Below are positions 42,507 through 51,254 of a stretch of 51,254 bases of DNA, one piece after another. Origin of the DNA: Parachlorella kessleri. Lineage: Eukaryota; Chlorophyta; Trebouxiophyceae; Chlorellales; Chlorellaceae. The stretch spans positions 1 to 51,254 of the forward strand of contig BBXU01000147.1 in the NCBI GenBank assembly GCA_001598975.1. Reading direction: 5' to 3'. Position numbers and translations under genes: made by a program. The notes below the pieces were generated by a model. That model was given only the letters and a program-made list of their open reading frames with translations. It searched no databases and was not told the DNA's origin. How positions within the stretch are numbered: position 1 is the stretch's first letter; each line of letters begins with the position of its first letter.

Positions 42507-45500
42507 TCAGATGAGCTTGCGGTAGCGCATGTAGGCGATGATAATCCAGAAGAGGGAGCAGACCGTCAACAGGGCCACCCCGTTGAGCACCCAGAAGCCG
42601 CGCACGCTCTGGTTGAGGAATGAGGGGATGATGAGGTTCTCGCCCAGAATACCTGCACAAGCACAAGAAGGCGGCACAGCCACTTTTGGTGGGGGCAGGG
42701 CTGTGAGGAGATACATATATCTGGGGCCAAAACCACCACAGCCAGGGCGCATGGAACAGTAGTGAAACATCCCTGGCAGCCAGTCAGCCAGCTGACGGGC
42801 ACATGCAGCGAGGCAAACAGGCGGCAAGGCTCACACATAAGGACCACAGTTGCACCCACCCCAGAGCATGCAGCCAGCACAGCCTTAACGCACCCAACCT
42901 ATCCTCGCAAGGGGACCCGCAGGCATGGGAGATGCACCCTTGCAGTCAGTCACCTGCTATGAGGTTGAAGGGTGCAATGGCAAAGGTGGCCGAGGTGAGG
43001 ATGATGTCCAGCCGGATAAGCCGGTTGCGGCTGGAGTCCAACTCAATGTTGATGTACTCCTCGGTGTCCTGCACCCACCCCACAGGACCGGCGTCACTCA
43101 CAGCACTCCCAGATAACACAAGGTGACAGCCAGGCTTCACTGGTACGGGCCAGCAATCGACTAAAGATGGCTCCTCCTGAACACTAGTCAGGGTAGCGGT
43201 CGAAGAGATGCAAGCTTCAAGAGCGCCAAGGGGCCAGCATGCGTACCTTGATGTACTCCCCTATGGAGGTGAGCTTGTCCCAGAGCCCGTCTACTTGGGC
43301 ATAGTAGGACTCTAGCAGGTTCTCCACATCCTCACTCTCATCCTCAAACTCCTCATCGCTGGGCCCTGCACCTCACAAGGCGCGCGCGCGGCCGCCATGA
43401 AGCCACACATGCAGCGCCAGGGCAGCTCCTGTGCAGCTGCCTAGCTCAGCTGGGGTGCGTGTAGTGGGAAGGTTAGCCTTCCAGGCAGGGAATCCGGCGC
43501 AGTCGCAGCAGCAAGGCGTGGGCACTTTGTGATCAATCACTGACTGCCGCTGCTAATGCAACATCATCCAATCCCATTCCCAAAATAGCATATCCTGATG
43601 ATCCAGCATCAAGGCACTGGAAGGCTTTTGTCTAATTGATGCCTCAAGGGGAAAACAAAGAGTGAAGGAGACTGCGGCAACATCATTCACCTGCTTGTAG
43701 CTGCTGCTGCAGGGCTGCTGCTGCTGCGCCGTTGCTAGGGTCCCTAAGCTGCTGCTGCAGCAGGCCACCGCTGCGCGGGGGGCTGCTGCCAAAGAGTCGC
43801 TGCTGGTGTAAGAGGGAAGAGAATGGCGACCGCCTTGTCACGCTCCCTAGCGGCAGGCTGCCCATTGACTGCAAGCCGGGAGTTGCTGCGGGTGCTGCGT
43901 CCGCGTCCTACAGCAGCATGGCAGAGGCACGTTAGGGTCGCCTAGCTCCCGCCATGAGCTGAGCCTGGGTCCGGGCCTGTTCTAGCCCAAGCCCCAGGGC
44001 AGCCATTGCATACGGCCAAACAGGCACGTGCTGCCAGGTGTAGGCTCAGTTGGCCGGAAGCCTCCACAAGCTTGGGCATACGAGCCATGTGGCATCTTCC
44101 ATACACAGAAGCAGCACTGTTTCCTCCTGGGCAACTCCCACAGCTAAGGGCAAAACCACCGGCAACATCCTTTCCCGGCAGCCTGGCCCCCATGCCACCC
44201 CTGGGCCTGTCCCAACCGCCTCAGACACTTCCAGCCCTAACCCCCAGCACACGCACCGCTGCTGCCGCCGCTGCCGCTGCTGCTGCCGCCGCGTCCCGGT
44301 ACAGCTCCTCCAGCTCCTTCTTGCGCGTCAGGCACATCTTGATCATGTCGTCGTCATCATGCAAAAAGCGCTGCAGCTCGTCCCGCAGGGTCTCCACACG
44401 GATGACCAGCCGCTGGTGCCGCGTCTTAACTTTCCGCACCCGCTCCAGGTTGGATGTGGAGACCTGGAAAGAGCGGTAAGAACAGAAAAGCGAGTGAAAA
44501 GCATCTTAAGGCTTAGAGTACGAGCGGCAGAGCAGGCAACAACCCTGGTGCACCAGGGCACCAGGTAAACTAACAGACCAGGCGCTTGGTTGATGAAGCG
44601 ATTTGCGGGCCTGGGCGGCCTTGCAAGCTCAAAGGTAGCCTGACCACGGCAGGTGCCTGCCTGCATGTGCAAAAACTTGCGGGAACACCCTCCCCCTCCG
44701 TGCCCCGGTTCCAGGGTAGGATTCCCAGGATGCCACCATGCTCTCCATTGGCTGCCCGATTCACTCAGCCTCGCTGCGCGCAGCACACACACGCAAACCC
44801 ACTGATGGATGACTCACGCTCTTTGTCAGCGCGTCCAGCGCCGGCAGCGCCACGCCCTCCAGCTCCTTCACTTGCATGGCCGAGGCAGTGACCACCTCCT
44901 TGAGGGCCGCCTCCAGCACTACCAGCTCAAAAGGCAGCGCGGGCAGCTCATGCCGCAGTATGCCTGCAAGCACGAGCCGGAGGAAAATCCGCTCACAGCC
45001 GGCGGCGGCCTGCCAACAGCTACACACGGGTGCGCTTCCCAGTCGTCTCTGAATTCAGCTACCCTTGACCAGCAGCGTTTGGCAAGGACTTGATACGAGA
45101 GCATACTGCTGCTGTTGCTGCGTGAGGGTTACCTGACGAGTTGTCATCTTCCTGATCAGACAGCTCAGCTACCCGAGCCAGCTCCTGGCGCTGGTGCTCC
45201 TTTTGTCGCACCCAGTCAGCCACGGCCTCCTCCACGGTGTCCACAAACCTGCAGGCAGCACGCGCGGGTGCAGCCCCATTCTTGCCACGTTTCTGACAGC
45301 CATGCTCCGGCCGGCTGGGCAACTCCCATGGCAAAGGCCACACGAGGGAAGTGCTCGGCTGCGTCTGCTGGTAAAAGGGTGAAGGAGCCCCCTGCCGCAA
45401 ACCAAAACACTCATGCTGGGGGCCTCACAGCTCTCCCCATGGCATTCTCTTCAACTCCAATTGCTGTCGCCCTTGGTGGCACCAGGCACCCACTGACAGG

Positions 45501-46335
45501 TCAGCAGTCTACGCCCCGCAGGCGCCACAGACATGTGTGACTGTACAAAAACGCATATCAATATGACAAGGCTGACAGAGAGGCTTCCTACTGGCTTGCC
45601 CTGCACACACACACACACACCCATTGGCAAGGGGTCTGGGACAAGCGCCAACAAAGAGGCTTCCTATTGGCTTGCCCTGCACCCGCACCTATTGGCAAGG
45701 GGGTTGTGCTCGTACCCCTCTCGGGGCACCAGCACCTTCTCCGCCGTCACAATCAGCCGCACGTGCTCCATCGTAAAGATGATGGCGTTGTCCCTGACCA
45801 GGATGCTGCCGGTGTCCGAGGTAAGCAAGTTGAAGTCCATCAGCCGCAGGTCACGGATAGGGATGTGCAGCCCCAACGTGTGCGTAACGGACCGCTTGTC
45901 GGCTTGTAGGAATGAGCGCTTGGCTTCCGAGTCAATCACTATCCAAGCTGACCGCCTGGAGACAACAGGCACGAGAGACATTCAGCATAGTGACGGCCAC
46001 AATACTGGCTGCCTTGCCTTGGACCGTGCTCTACATGCCTAGGTTATATCCAGGCAGGGTTGAAAGCCTGCCCACCTGCCACGCGCCTCCCGCATGGTAG
46101 CCGTGCTCTGATTCTTCCTGAGCATGTGCTTCAGGAAATCCTCGCTGTACACAGCAGTAGTGGCAAGAGTGTGGGGTGCAGGGCTTGCTGTCCGAGAGCG
46201 CCTGGAGTTGTCATCGCGGAGCCATCCCCTGCCTTCACGCTCCAATGAGTCTCCCGGCGTTGGGGTGCCTGCCCTGGCTTGCTGGGGGGAGAGCAAGGGC
46301 TCCATGTCAGCATGCTCTTGATCCACTCGAGCCAT
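42507..46335 (-). CDS. MRS2: MRS2/MGT (CorA-family) magnesium transporter with GEN signature
   Basis: Eukaryotic CorA-type Mg2+ channel, expected to be a homopentamer with two C-terminal membrane helices; the organelle or membrane is not resolved. Exons on the minus strand: 46335-46076, 45955-45689, 45248-45133, 44963-44818, 44463-44257, 43907-43691, 43365-43247, 43068-42954 and 42652-42507. They give 530 residues. Family landmarks are RSAWIVIDSEA, LGLHIPIRDLRLMD, RDNAIIFTMEHVRLIVTAEKVL, LPFELVVLEAALKEVV, NLERVRKVKTRHQRLVIRV, RDELQRFLHDDDDM, DVENLLESYYAQVDG and EEYINIELDSSRNRLIRLDI. TM1 is then followed by AGILGENLIIP, so residues 486-488 are GEN where the family has GMN. TM2 is LNGVALLTVCSLFWIIIAYM. 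A poly-Ala and poly-Gln insert (exon 6) splits the coiled coil. The frame stays open upstream to 46581, so a longer N-terminus is possible. Confidence 0.92.
45580..45711. repeat. Tandem duplication spanning the MRS2 exon 2 donor, with a CA microsatellite
   Basis: Copy 1 (45580-45640) and copy 2 (45656-45711) share GAGGCTTCCTA(C/T)TGGCTTGCC and ATTGGCAAGGGG. Copy 2 contains the real end of exon 2 and its donor. Copy 1, in the intron, contains a look-alike donor followed by a (CA)n tract at 45603-45620. Confidence 0.7.
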
Positions 46336-46551
46336 GTGATGAACTAATGTGCCGCTCCAACTCGTGTTCAGGGGGGCCCTGCTAAAGTTTAGCGGCGAGT
46401 GAACTCGATGAACTGATTGACCCCAAAGTGCCACGTCACATCCAGTCAACAGCTTGAGACACGTCCCTACACCTCCCTGCATTGCTGGGAAGTCAGGATT
46501 AAACTTATTTTGGGAGACAAGGGTCTCTTCCTCACAAGGCGCAGGGGCATC
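46336..46551. promoter_or_regulatory. Divergent promoter region, MRS2 / polyprenol reductase
   Basis: Only 216 bp separate the chosen start codons of the two head-to-head genes. Both reading frames remain open across it, so one or both true starts may lie further upstream and the transcripts may overlap. Confidence 0.45.
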
Positions 46552-48936
46552 ATGGTGCCGCTCCAGATACTTCCTGACCACTTCTCCACGCTGCTACTCT
46601 TATACTGGTCGCTTGCAACGGTGGCGTCTACCGTTGCACTTCTGCCACTTCCTTTTGCGCAGGGCTTCAGGTACGTGTCATGGGTGTGCACTGCCACCTA
46701 GCCTATGTTATTTAGGCTCTGCACCCGCACACTGGTTTTCTCATGTCTTGGTGACTTACTGCCAGGGTTCATACGGGCATGTAGGTCTGCAGTCCTGCTG
46801 TCAGCGTGCCGTGGCAAGTTGATGGATTACAAGCCGGAGCGGGCGCTGGGGCCCCTCTCGGTAGGCCGCCAGGTTGTGTATGTGTTGGCTTGGAGTCCAG
46901 CTTCTGTCTTTACCTTTTAGACTCACACATCCCGTGAACAAGCAAATGCTGCTGGTGTCTTGCACTTCAACTCCTAGCAAACTGTAGCTGCGTGACGCTC
47001 CACTCTGTCCTAAGGCCTGGCTTCCATGCTGGTTGAAGCTTGTATGACTCGCAGGACTGGACCGTGCCCCAGGCCTGGTTTGGCCACTTCTATGCAGTGG
47101 GGGCTGGCTGGACTGCTCTCATTGGGCCCCTGTTCCTGCGCTCCGCTTCCTACTCCAGCCTCGGCTCCTGGGGCCAGGTAGGAAGCACAGCTTGACACCT
47201 GCACTCATGCCAGCCATCTGCTCTGCTCTGAAGTGGCAAGAGCGCCATCTGGCATGCCACCATGCATGCTTTTGATTGCGTGCATGGAACTTCCAGTTTG
47301 CAGGCCACCTTCCTGGTAGCTATCCTACTGCTCGAGTTCCATTTAGTTAGGCGGCTGCTGGAGACTACACTGCTGATGAGGTACCCGCCGGGCGCCAGGA
47401 TGCATGGCATTGCCTACCTTTTTGGGCTCAGGTATGTGCCCACTCCAACCCCTGGTCACGTGGTGCCTTCTGCTTTCTTGGGAGCTTTGTCAAAGCCTGC
47501 ACATGGGTCCGTCTGAGTGCCGTACATTACGGGCTCCTGATCTACTGGGTTGCGCATCGCAGCCTTGAGGCATGAAGGTTTTCTGCTGTCGTACCAGCTG
47601 GTGCGGGCACCCCCTTTCCAAGCCGACAGTTGGCCATACTGTTCTGCAGCTACTACCTTGTGGTCCCTCTTACCGTCCTTCCCGAGGGGGCAGTTGCGGA
47701 CGTGTACGGTGTGCTAAAGCGGCCACAGCAGCTGCAGCAGCCGCTGCCAGCGCCTGCCCTTGTTGTGGCGGCTCTAACCTCCCTCCAGTGGGCGGTAGGT
47801 TTGGTTTTAGGTTGGAAACCTTCATGCCCAGCCTTTGTGACTACCCCAGCAGGGAGGCAAGCCTTACCTGGGCTTGGTGCTGGATCCGCAGCGGCTGTCC
47901 AGTGGCATGTGTTTGTGCCTGGAATGGGTGTTGTAAGGTAGTATTCTATGTCATGCCTGCAGGGCGTGGGCGCTTTCTTCGCTGGGAACTTGCTCCAGTG
48001 GCACTCGCACAAGCTGCTGGCCGGGCTAGCACCAAAATTAGAGGGACCTGGGGCAAAGCCGGCGTACAAAGTGCCATACGGTGAGCGACAGCGCTGGGCC
48101 GGATCGCAGGGGCTGGGAGGAGGGTGGCCCATCAGAGCAACCAGCAGGTAGCGCATGAAAGGTGGACTTCCTTTTCTGTTTCCCTTTAGGGGAAGCCTGT
48201 AAAAGGCAGACAGCTTGTGGTTTGGAAGGGTATCAGGCGGCAGCTTGTGGAGCAGGGGTGGGCCAGTCTTGCCTGTCCCTGGGGTACCTGTGAGTACACC
48301 TAGTTGTCTGGCCTGCAGGGGGCGGCTTCGACCTCGTGTCGTGTCCTCACTACCTGGGGGAAATCGTGATCTATGCGGGGCTGCTACTGGCTGAGGGCGG
48401 GAATCGGCTCCTCATGTGGCTCATGCTCGGATGGGTGGTGAGTTGGCCAGCTAGCTGCACGACCTGCCGTGCACCTGGCCCCGATGGGTGGAGAAGGTGA
48501 CTGTGGAGTAACGGGGCGGGAGGCATGGGGGTGGGTGCTTGCCTGCCTCATGTATGCAGCGTGGGGCGTGAGCGTGTGCCTCTCCAAGCATCTCATGATG
48601 ATGGCACATGGCGCGGTGGATGGATTGGCCTGTAGGCTGTGAGAGCTCCAGTGCAGGCTTTCCTTCATAGGCGGCCGGGGTGCCTGAGCTACTGACCCCC
48701 CCCCACCCCCCCCCCCCCGGCCCTTAGCTATGGCACGGTGAAGAGGCCGAGCATGTGGTGCGCCTGGCTTCATGATGACATCATAAATTTTGAAATATTT
48801 ACTATCATCATCCCTTGATGTGCCTGTGCAGCTGTCCAACCTGCTCTTAGCTGGCGGTCTCACGCACCGATGGTACAAGAAGCGCTTCAAAGCCTACCCA
48901 AAGGATCGGAGGGCCATCCTACCCTTCGTTTACTAG
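46552..48936 (+). CDS. SRD5A3: Polyprenol/polyprenal reductase, SRD5A3 (PPRD/DFG10) family
   Basis: ER integral-membrane NADPH-dependent reductase of the steroid 5-alpha-reductase fold. It acts in dolichol synthesis, and so supplies the lipid carrier for N-glycosylation. Eight exons: 46552-46670, 46785-46860, 47055-47177, 47304-47431, 47650-47794, 47963-48080, 48319-48437 and 48832-48936. They give 310 residues (human SRD5A3 is 318). Several hydrophobic segments are seen (FSTLLLLYWSLATVASTVAL, TFLVAILLLEF, and a Leu-rich one near the end). The family blocks are FLVAILLLEFHLVRRLLET, HSHKLLAGL, the C-terminal GGGFDLVSCPHYLGEIVIY (cofactor side, ~residue 237 on), and the ending FKAYPKDRRAILPFVY. 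The start MVPLQILPDHF is the ATG nearest the first membrane segment; the frame is open further upstream. Exon 2's acceptor (CATGTAG) is chosen because it alone keeps phase. Confidence 0.92.
48697..48722 (+). repeat. Poly-C tract in the last intron of the polyprenol reductase gene
   Basis: About 25 bases almost only C, broken by one A, within intron 48438-48831. Confidence 0.8.
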
Positions 48937-49064
48937 CATGCAGCCTGGCAGCTGCCGTTGGACAACAGCAGGCCTGGGTCAGCTTCAGCAACGCAGCTGG
49001 AAGAGGCACACCTTTGCATGCATTCCTATAGTACACAACTCTATGAGTGCAACACAGCCACAAG

Positions 49065-49069
49065 TGTAA
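49065..49069 (+). promoter_or_regulatory. Polyadenylation signal TGTAA (polyprenol reductase gene)
   Basis: TGTAA lies 129 bp past the stop at 48936. Confidence 0.5.
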
Positions 49070-49117
49070 AACCTGACCAGCTGGGGTGCAGCAGGGCAAA
49101 ACAGACAGACGCAGAGC

Positions 49118-49122
49118 TTACA
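49118..49122 (-). promoter_or_regulatory. Polyadenylation signal TGTAA (132-residue protein gene)
   Basis: TTACA on the plus strand, about 415 bp past the minus-strand stop at 49539. Confidence 0.35.
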
Positions 49123-49538
49123 GTAAACAAGGGCCACTGCAGAGACAAAGGAGCTGAAGGACTGGCAAGGGGTAACAACTTGCGTGCTTTTGCTACAATA
49201 ACACCCAGTAAAGCACAACACAGTAATTATTTCACCAATACAAACATGGGTTTCTAAACAGATGTCAGGCCAGTGCAGCACACCAGCAGAGGGCCGACAC
49301 AGTCAGCGTGAGAGGGCTTTGGCCTGCAGCTCGCAAGCACCACGGCTCAGGCTGGGCACTCGACCTGGTTTGCCTGCACCCTTTCTTCGCCCTTCCTGCA
49401 GGGAATGCAAAGCCCAGGCAGTCTCTAAGCTTTTCTGCTTCTGTCCGCCCCCTCTAAAACCACACACGATCAGTGCTAGTCAACAAGACCCAAATCGCCC
49501 ACCCCCGCACATGTCCTGTCCCTCCAAGGTACAGCTAC

Positions 49539-50834
49539 CTAGCCTGTCTTGCGCCACCTGTTGCCACCAAGAAGTGTTGGTGCTGCATACGCCCCACCTC
49601 TCACTGCACAGCCGTTGCACCCCTGCTTTCCAGAGGCACACTGGACCAAGTACCGCTGGCCCACCTGAGCGCTGCACTCAGTTTATCCCGTGCCAGCATG
49701 TTGTCGGCTAGCAGCACCCGCAGGCTACTAGAGCCTGCTTGCTCGCCTTGCAGAATCGCATCCATTCGCTCCTCGCCTGCCAGACAAAGCGCAAGAGAAT
49801 GAAGAATAAGACCCCTGTCAGCCCAGTCTAGCATAGCTCCTCTTTGATCGCATTACCTGCCACCCTGAATAAAGAAGATCTCAGGCAAGACACAGAGCAT
49901 AACTGTGCAGAACCATGTCAGTTCAGTGTACCCGTACCTCCTCTCTGATCGCATTGCCTGCCACCCTAACTGCAGACTTCCTGGCTGTGTAGTTTCCCTA
50001 GAGATAGCAGCAGCTACTACAAAAGGCTGCATCATCACTCATGGCCATGACCCTACTTCAGGATGCTTCACTTGGTAGACCAACCCAGGCCGCGAGCAGC
50101 ACGCACGCTGCAAAGTCGGGCACCCGCCCCAACCCCAGGGCGGAAGGCAAGAGGTGTGACAGGAGCCGTACCTATTTCCTCCCGCAGGTCTTGGTAGTCC
50201 TCAAGTGCGGACACCACTTGTGCCTTGGCCAGGTGCTGATAGTGCATGAAGTAGTGTGCTCGAGGAAGGCGCTGGGCAGGATCTACACCAAGTCATATCA
50301 GGTAGGGATAACCTGCTCGTACAGATCAACTCGCTCCCTGTTCGCATTCCCTGCCACCCAATGACCGTGGTGACTAGCACAATTCCAGTGCTATGCTCGT
50401 CCACACTGCACAGTAAGCCCTGGCTGTAGTACCACACATGTGTACACACGCAACCCCTCCCCTGGTTAATCCATATTGTTGTGTTGCTGCATATCTTGAC
50501 TACAGACCTTCGAGTAGTGCCACTCACCGTGCTCTAGCATCAGCTGCTGGGCTGAATCGTGTACACTGCCGCTCCACTCCAGCCCAGTCAGCTGTGAACG
50601 AGTGCAGTGCACATTATTTAGGGCAAGCAGTGCTTGAAGACCGAGTTCCTCCCAGCACAAGCCAAAGGAACGTTGCGAACCTAAGCTAGCTCAAGATTCT
50701 CTTCTATGTCAGCGAGCTGTGTTGAGACTCAGTCACCTCACCAGCTTCTCGCGCAGACATTCTAACTTGGGTTGCCACGGTTCTGCTGCTGTCACCAACA
50801 GCCTGGCTGCTCCGATCCGCGATAACTGTAGCAT
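49539..50834 (-). CDS. Unrecognised small protein, 132 residues, five exons
   Basis: I do not recognise the family. Exons on the minus strand are 50834-50742, 50591-50528, 50282-50172, 49776-49665 and 49557-49539. All five join in phase at GT-AG sites from an ATG to a TAG. The N-terminus (MLQLSRIGAARLLVTAAEPW) is basic and amphipathic, compatible with mitochondrial targeting or a first helix. The body is predicted helical: HDSAQQLMLEHDPAQ, RAHYFMHYQHLAKAQVVSAL, EDYQDLREEIGEERMDAI and LRVLLADNMLARDKLSAALR. No membrane segment, Cys cluster or known catalytic motif is present. The exon upstream of the ATG is open in frame (WGSCGPSI), so the protein could begin further right. The last exon is only 19 nt and is the weakest part. 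Confidence 0.58.
49836..50360. repeat. Three copies of a ~30-40-bp repeat in adjacent introns
   Basis: The core TCGCATTNCCTGCCACCC occurs at about 49848, 49948 and 50342. It is preceded each time by a CTC/CTCCC-rich stretch. The first two lie in one intron ~100 bp apart; the third is in the next intron. Confidence 0.6.
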
Positions 50835-51254
50835 GATGGAAGGACCACAACTACCCCAGAATGGACTCCCTGCACCGCAATGAAATGCTTCAGAGGGCCG
50901 AGCATTTAGCTAGAGTCTGCCTTCATGGCGCACGGGAGGTTTGCTTGGGCAACGAAGCATGCCCTTCATGAGGGCGCCGTGCACGCGCAACCAGCACATG
51001 TGGCGGCTCCCGCATTGGCACACAGGACAGGATGCAGGCCATGCTATGCACTGTCTGAGGAGCAGCCATATCAGTCCCGGTGCCACTCTTTGGCCTTGGC
51101 GGGATAGAGCAACCTGCGGGAGTCCTGAACCAGTTCCTGGCAGGGGCCTAGGACGCGCTAGATGTCTTCTGGCCCAGTGAGGTGGTACTAGTCTAGTCTA
51201 GTCTAGTCTAACAGCGTACCGCCACCTGACCATGCTGCCGTGAGTCCCCCAAAT
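50835..51254. other. Right edge, unassigned; pentanucleotide microsatellite
   Basis: No defined gene. It contains a CTAGT tandem array at 51188-51210 (about 4.5 units). It may hold 5' exons of the 132-residue protein gene. Confidence 0.4.

Larger units (their letters stand above)
48937..49538. other. Convergent 3' region, polyprenol reductase / 132-residue protein
   Basis: About 600 bp with no gene seen. A TGTAA for the plus-strand gene and a TTACA for the minus-strand gene lie about 50 bp apart, so the two 3' UTRs would end back to back. Confidence 0.5.

Overview
This is a nuclear, intron-dense, fairly GC-rich eukaryotic segment. The proteins are plant-like: a BSU1/BSL Kelch phosphatase, an ACX4 acyl-CoA oxidase, an MRS2/MGT magnesium transporter and a pfkB kinase of the At1g06730 type. 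The window also holds a KIF6-type (kinesin-9) motor, which occurs in organisms with motile cilia, and TGTAA-type polyadenylation signals downstream of several stops. Together these point to a flagellated chlorophyte, probably of the Chlamydomonadales. The species cannot be named from the sequence alone. I built gene models by joining exons at GT-AG (three times GC-AG) borders and checking that reading phase is kept. Most models close in phase and match the length of their family.

Layout, left to right. Minus strand: the N-terminal half of an ATAD2/Yta7-like AAA ATPase running off the left edge (5-4308), an RBM39/CAPER splicing factor (5567-10059), and an unrecognised Cys-rich protein model (11142-15061). 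Plus strand: a membrane-anchored probable beta-propeller protein (15945-19239) and a pfkB sugar/nucleoside-type kinase (20514-23023). Minus strand: a BSL-type Kelch-phosphatase (23776-30492), head to head with the plus-strand KIF6 kinesin (30831-35956), which is followed by acyl-CoA oxidase ACX4 (36599-41158). Minus strand: an MRS2 magnesium transporter (42507-46335), head to head with a plus-strand SRD5A3/polyprenol reductase (46552-48936). Last on the minus strand is an unrecognised 132-residue protein (49539-50834).

The genes are mostly unrelated housekeeping functions: chromatin, splicing, phosphatase signalling, ciliary motor, peroxisomal beta-oxidation, Mg2+ transport and dolichol synthesis. 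There is no operon or obvious cluster logic. The shared structure is two tight divergent promoters (30493-30830 and 46336-46551) and several convergent 3' ends.

The most unusual items are a roughly 590-bp foldback element inside ACX4 intron 9, a GEN in place of the GMN signature in the MRS2 transporter, three GC-AG introns with a perfect AG|GCAAGT donor, and a duplicated 5' splice-site region in MRS2. Others are an ACX4 without PTS1 but with a PTS2-like N-terminus, two proteins I cannot place, and several small repeat families in introns. I found no rRNA, tRNA, CRISPR or recognisable autonomous transposon.
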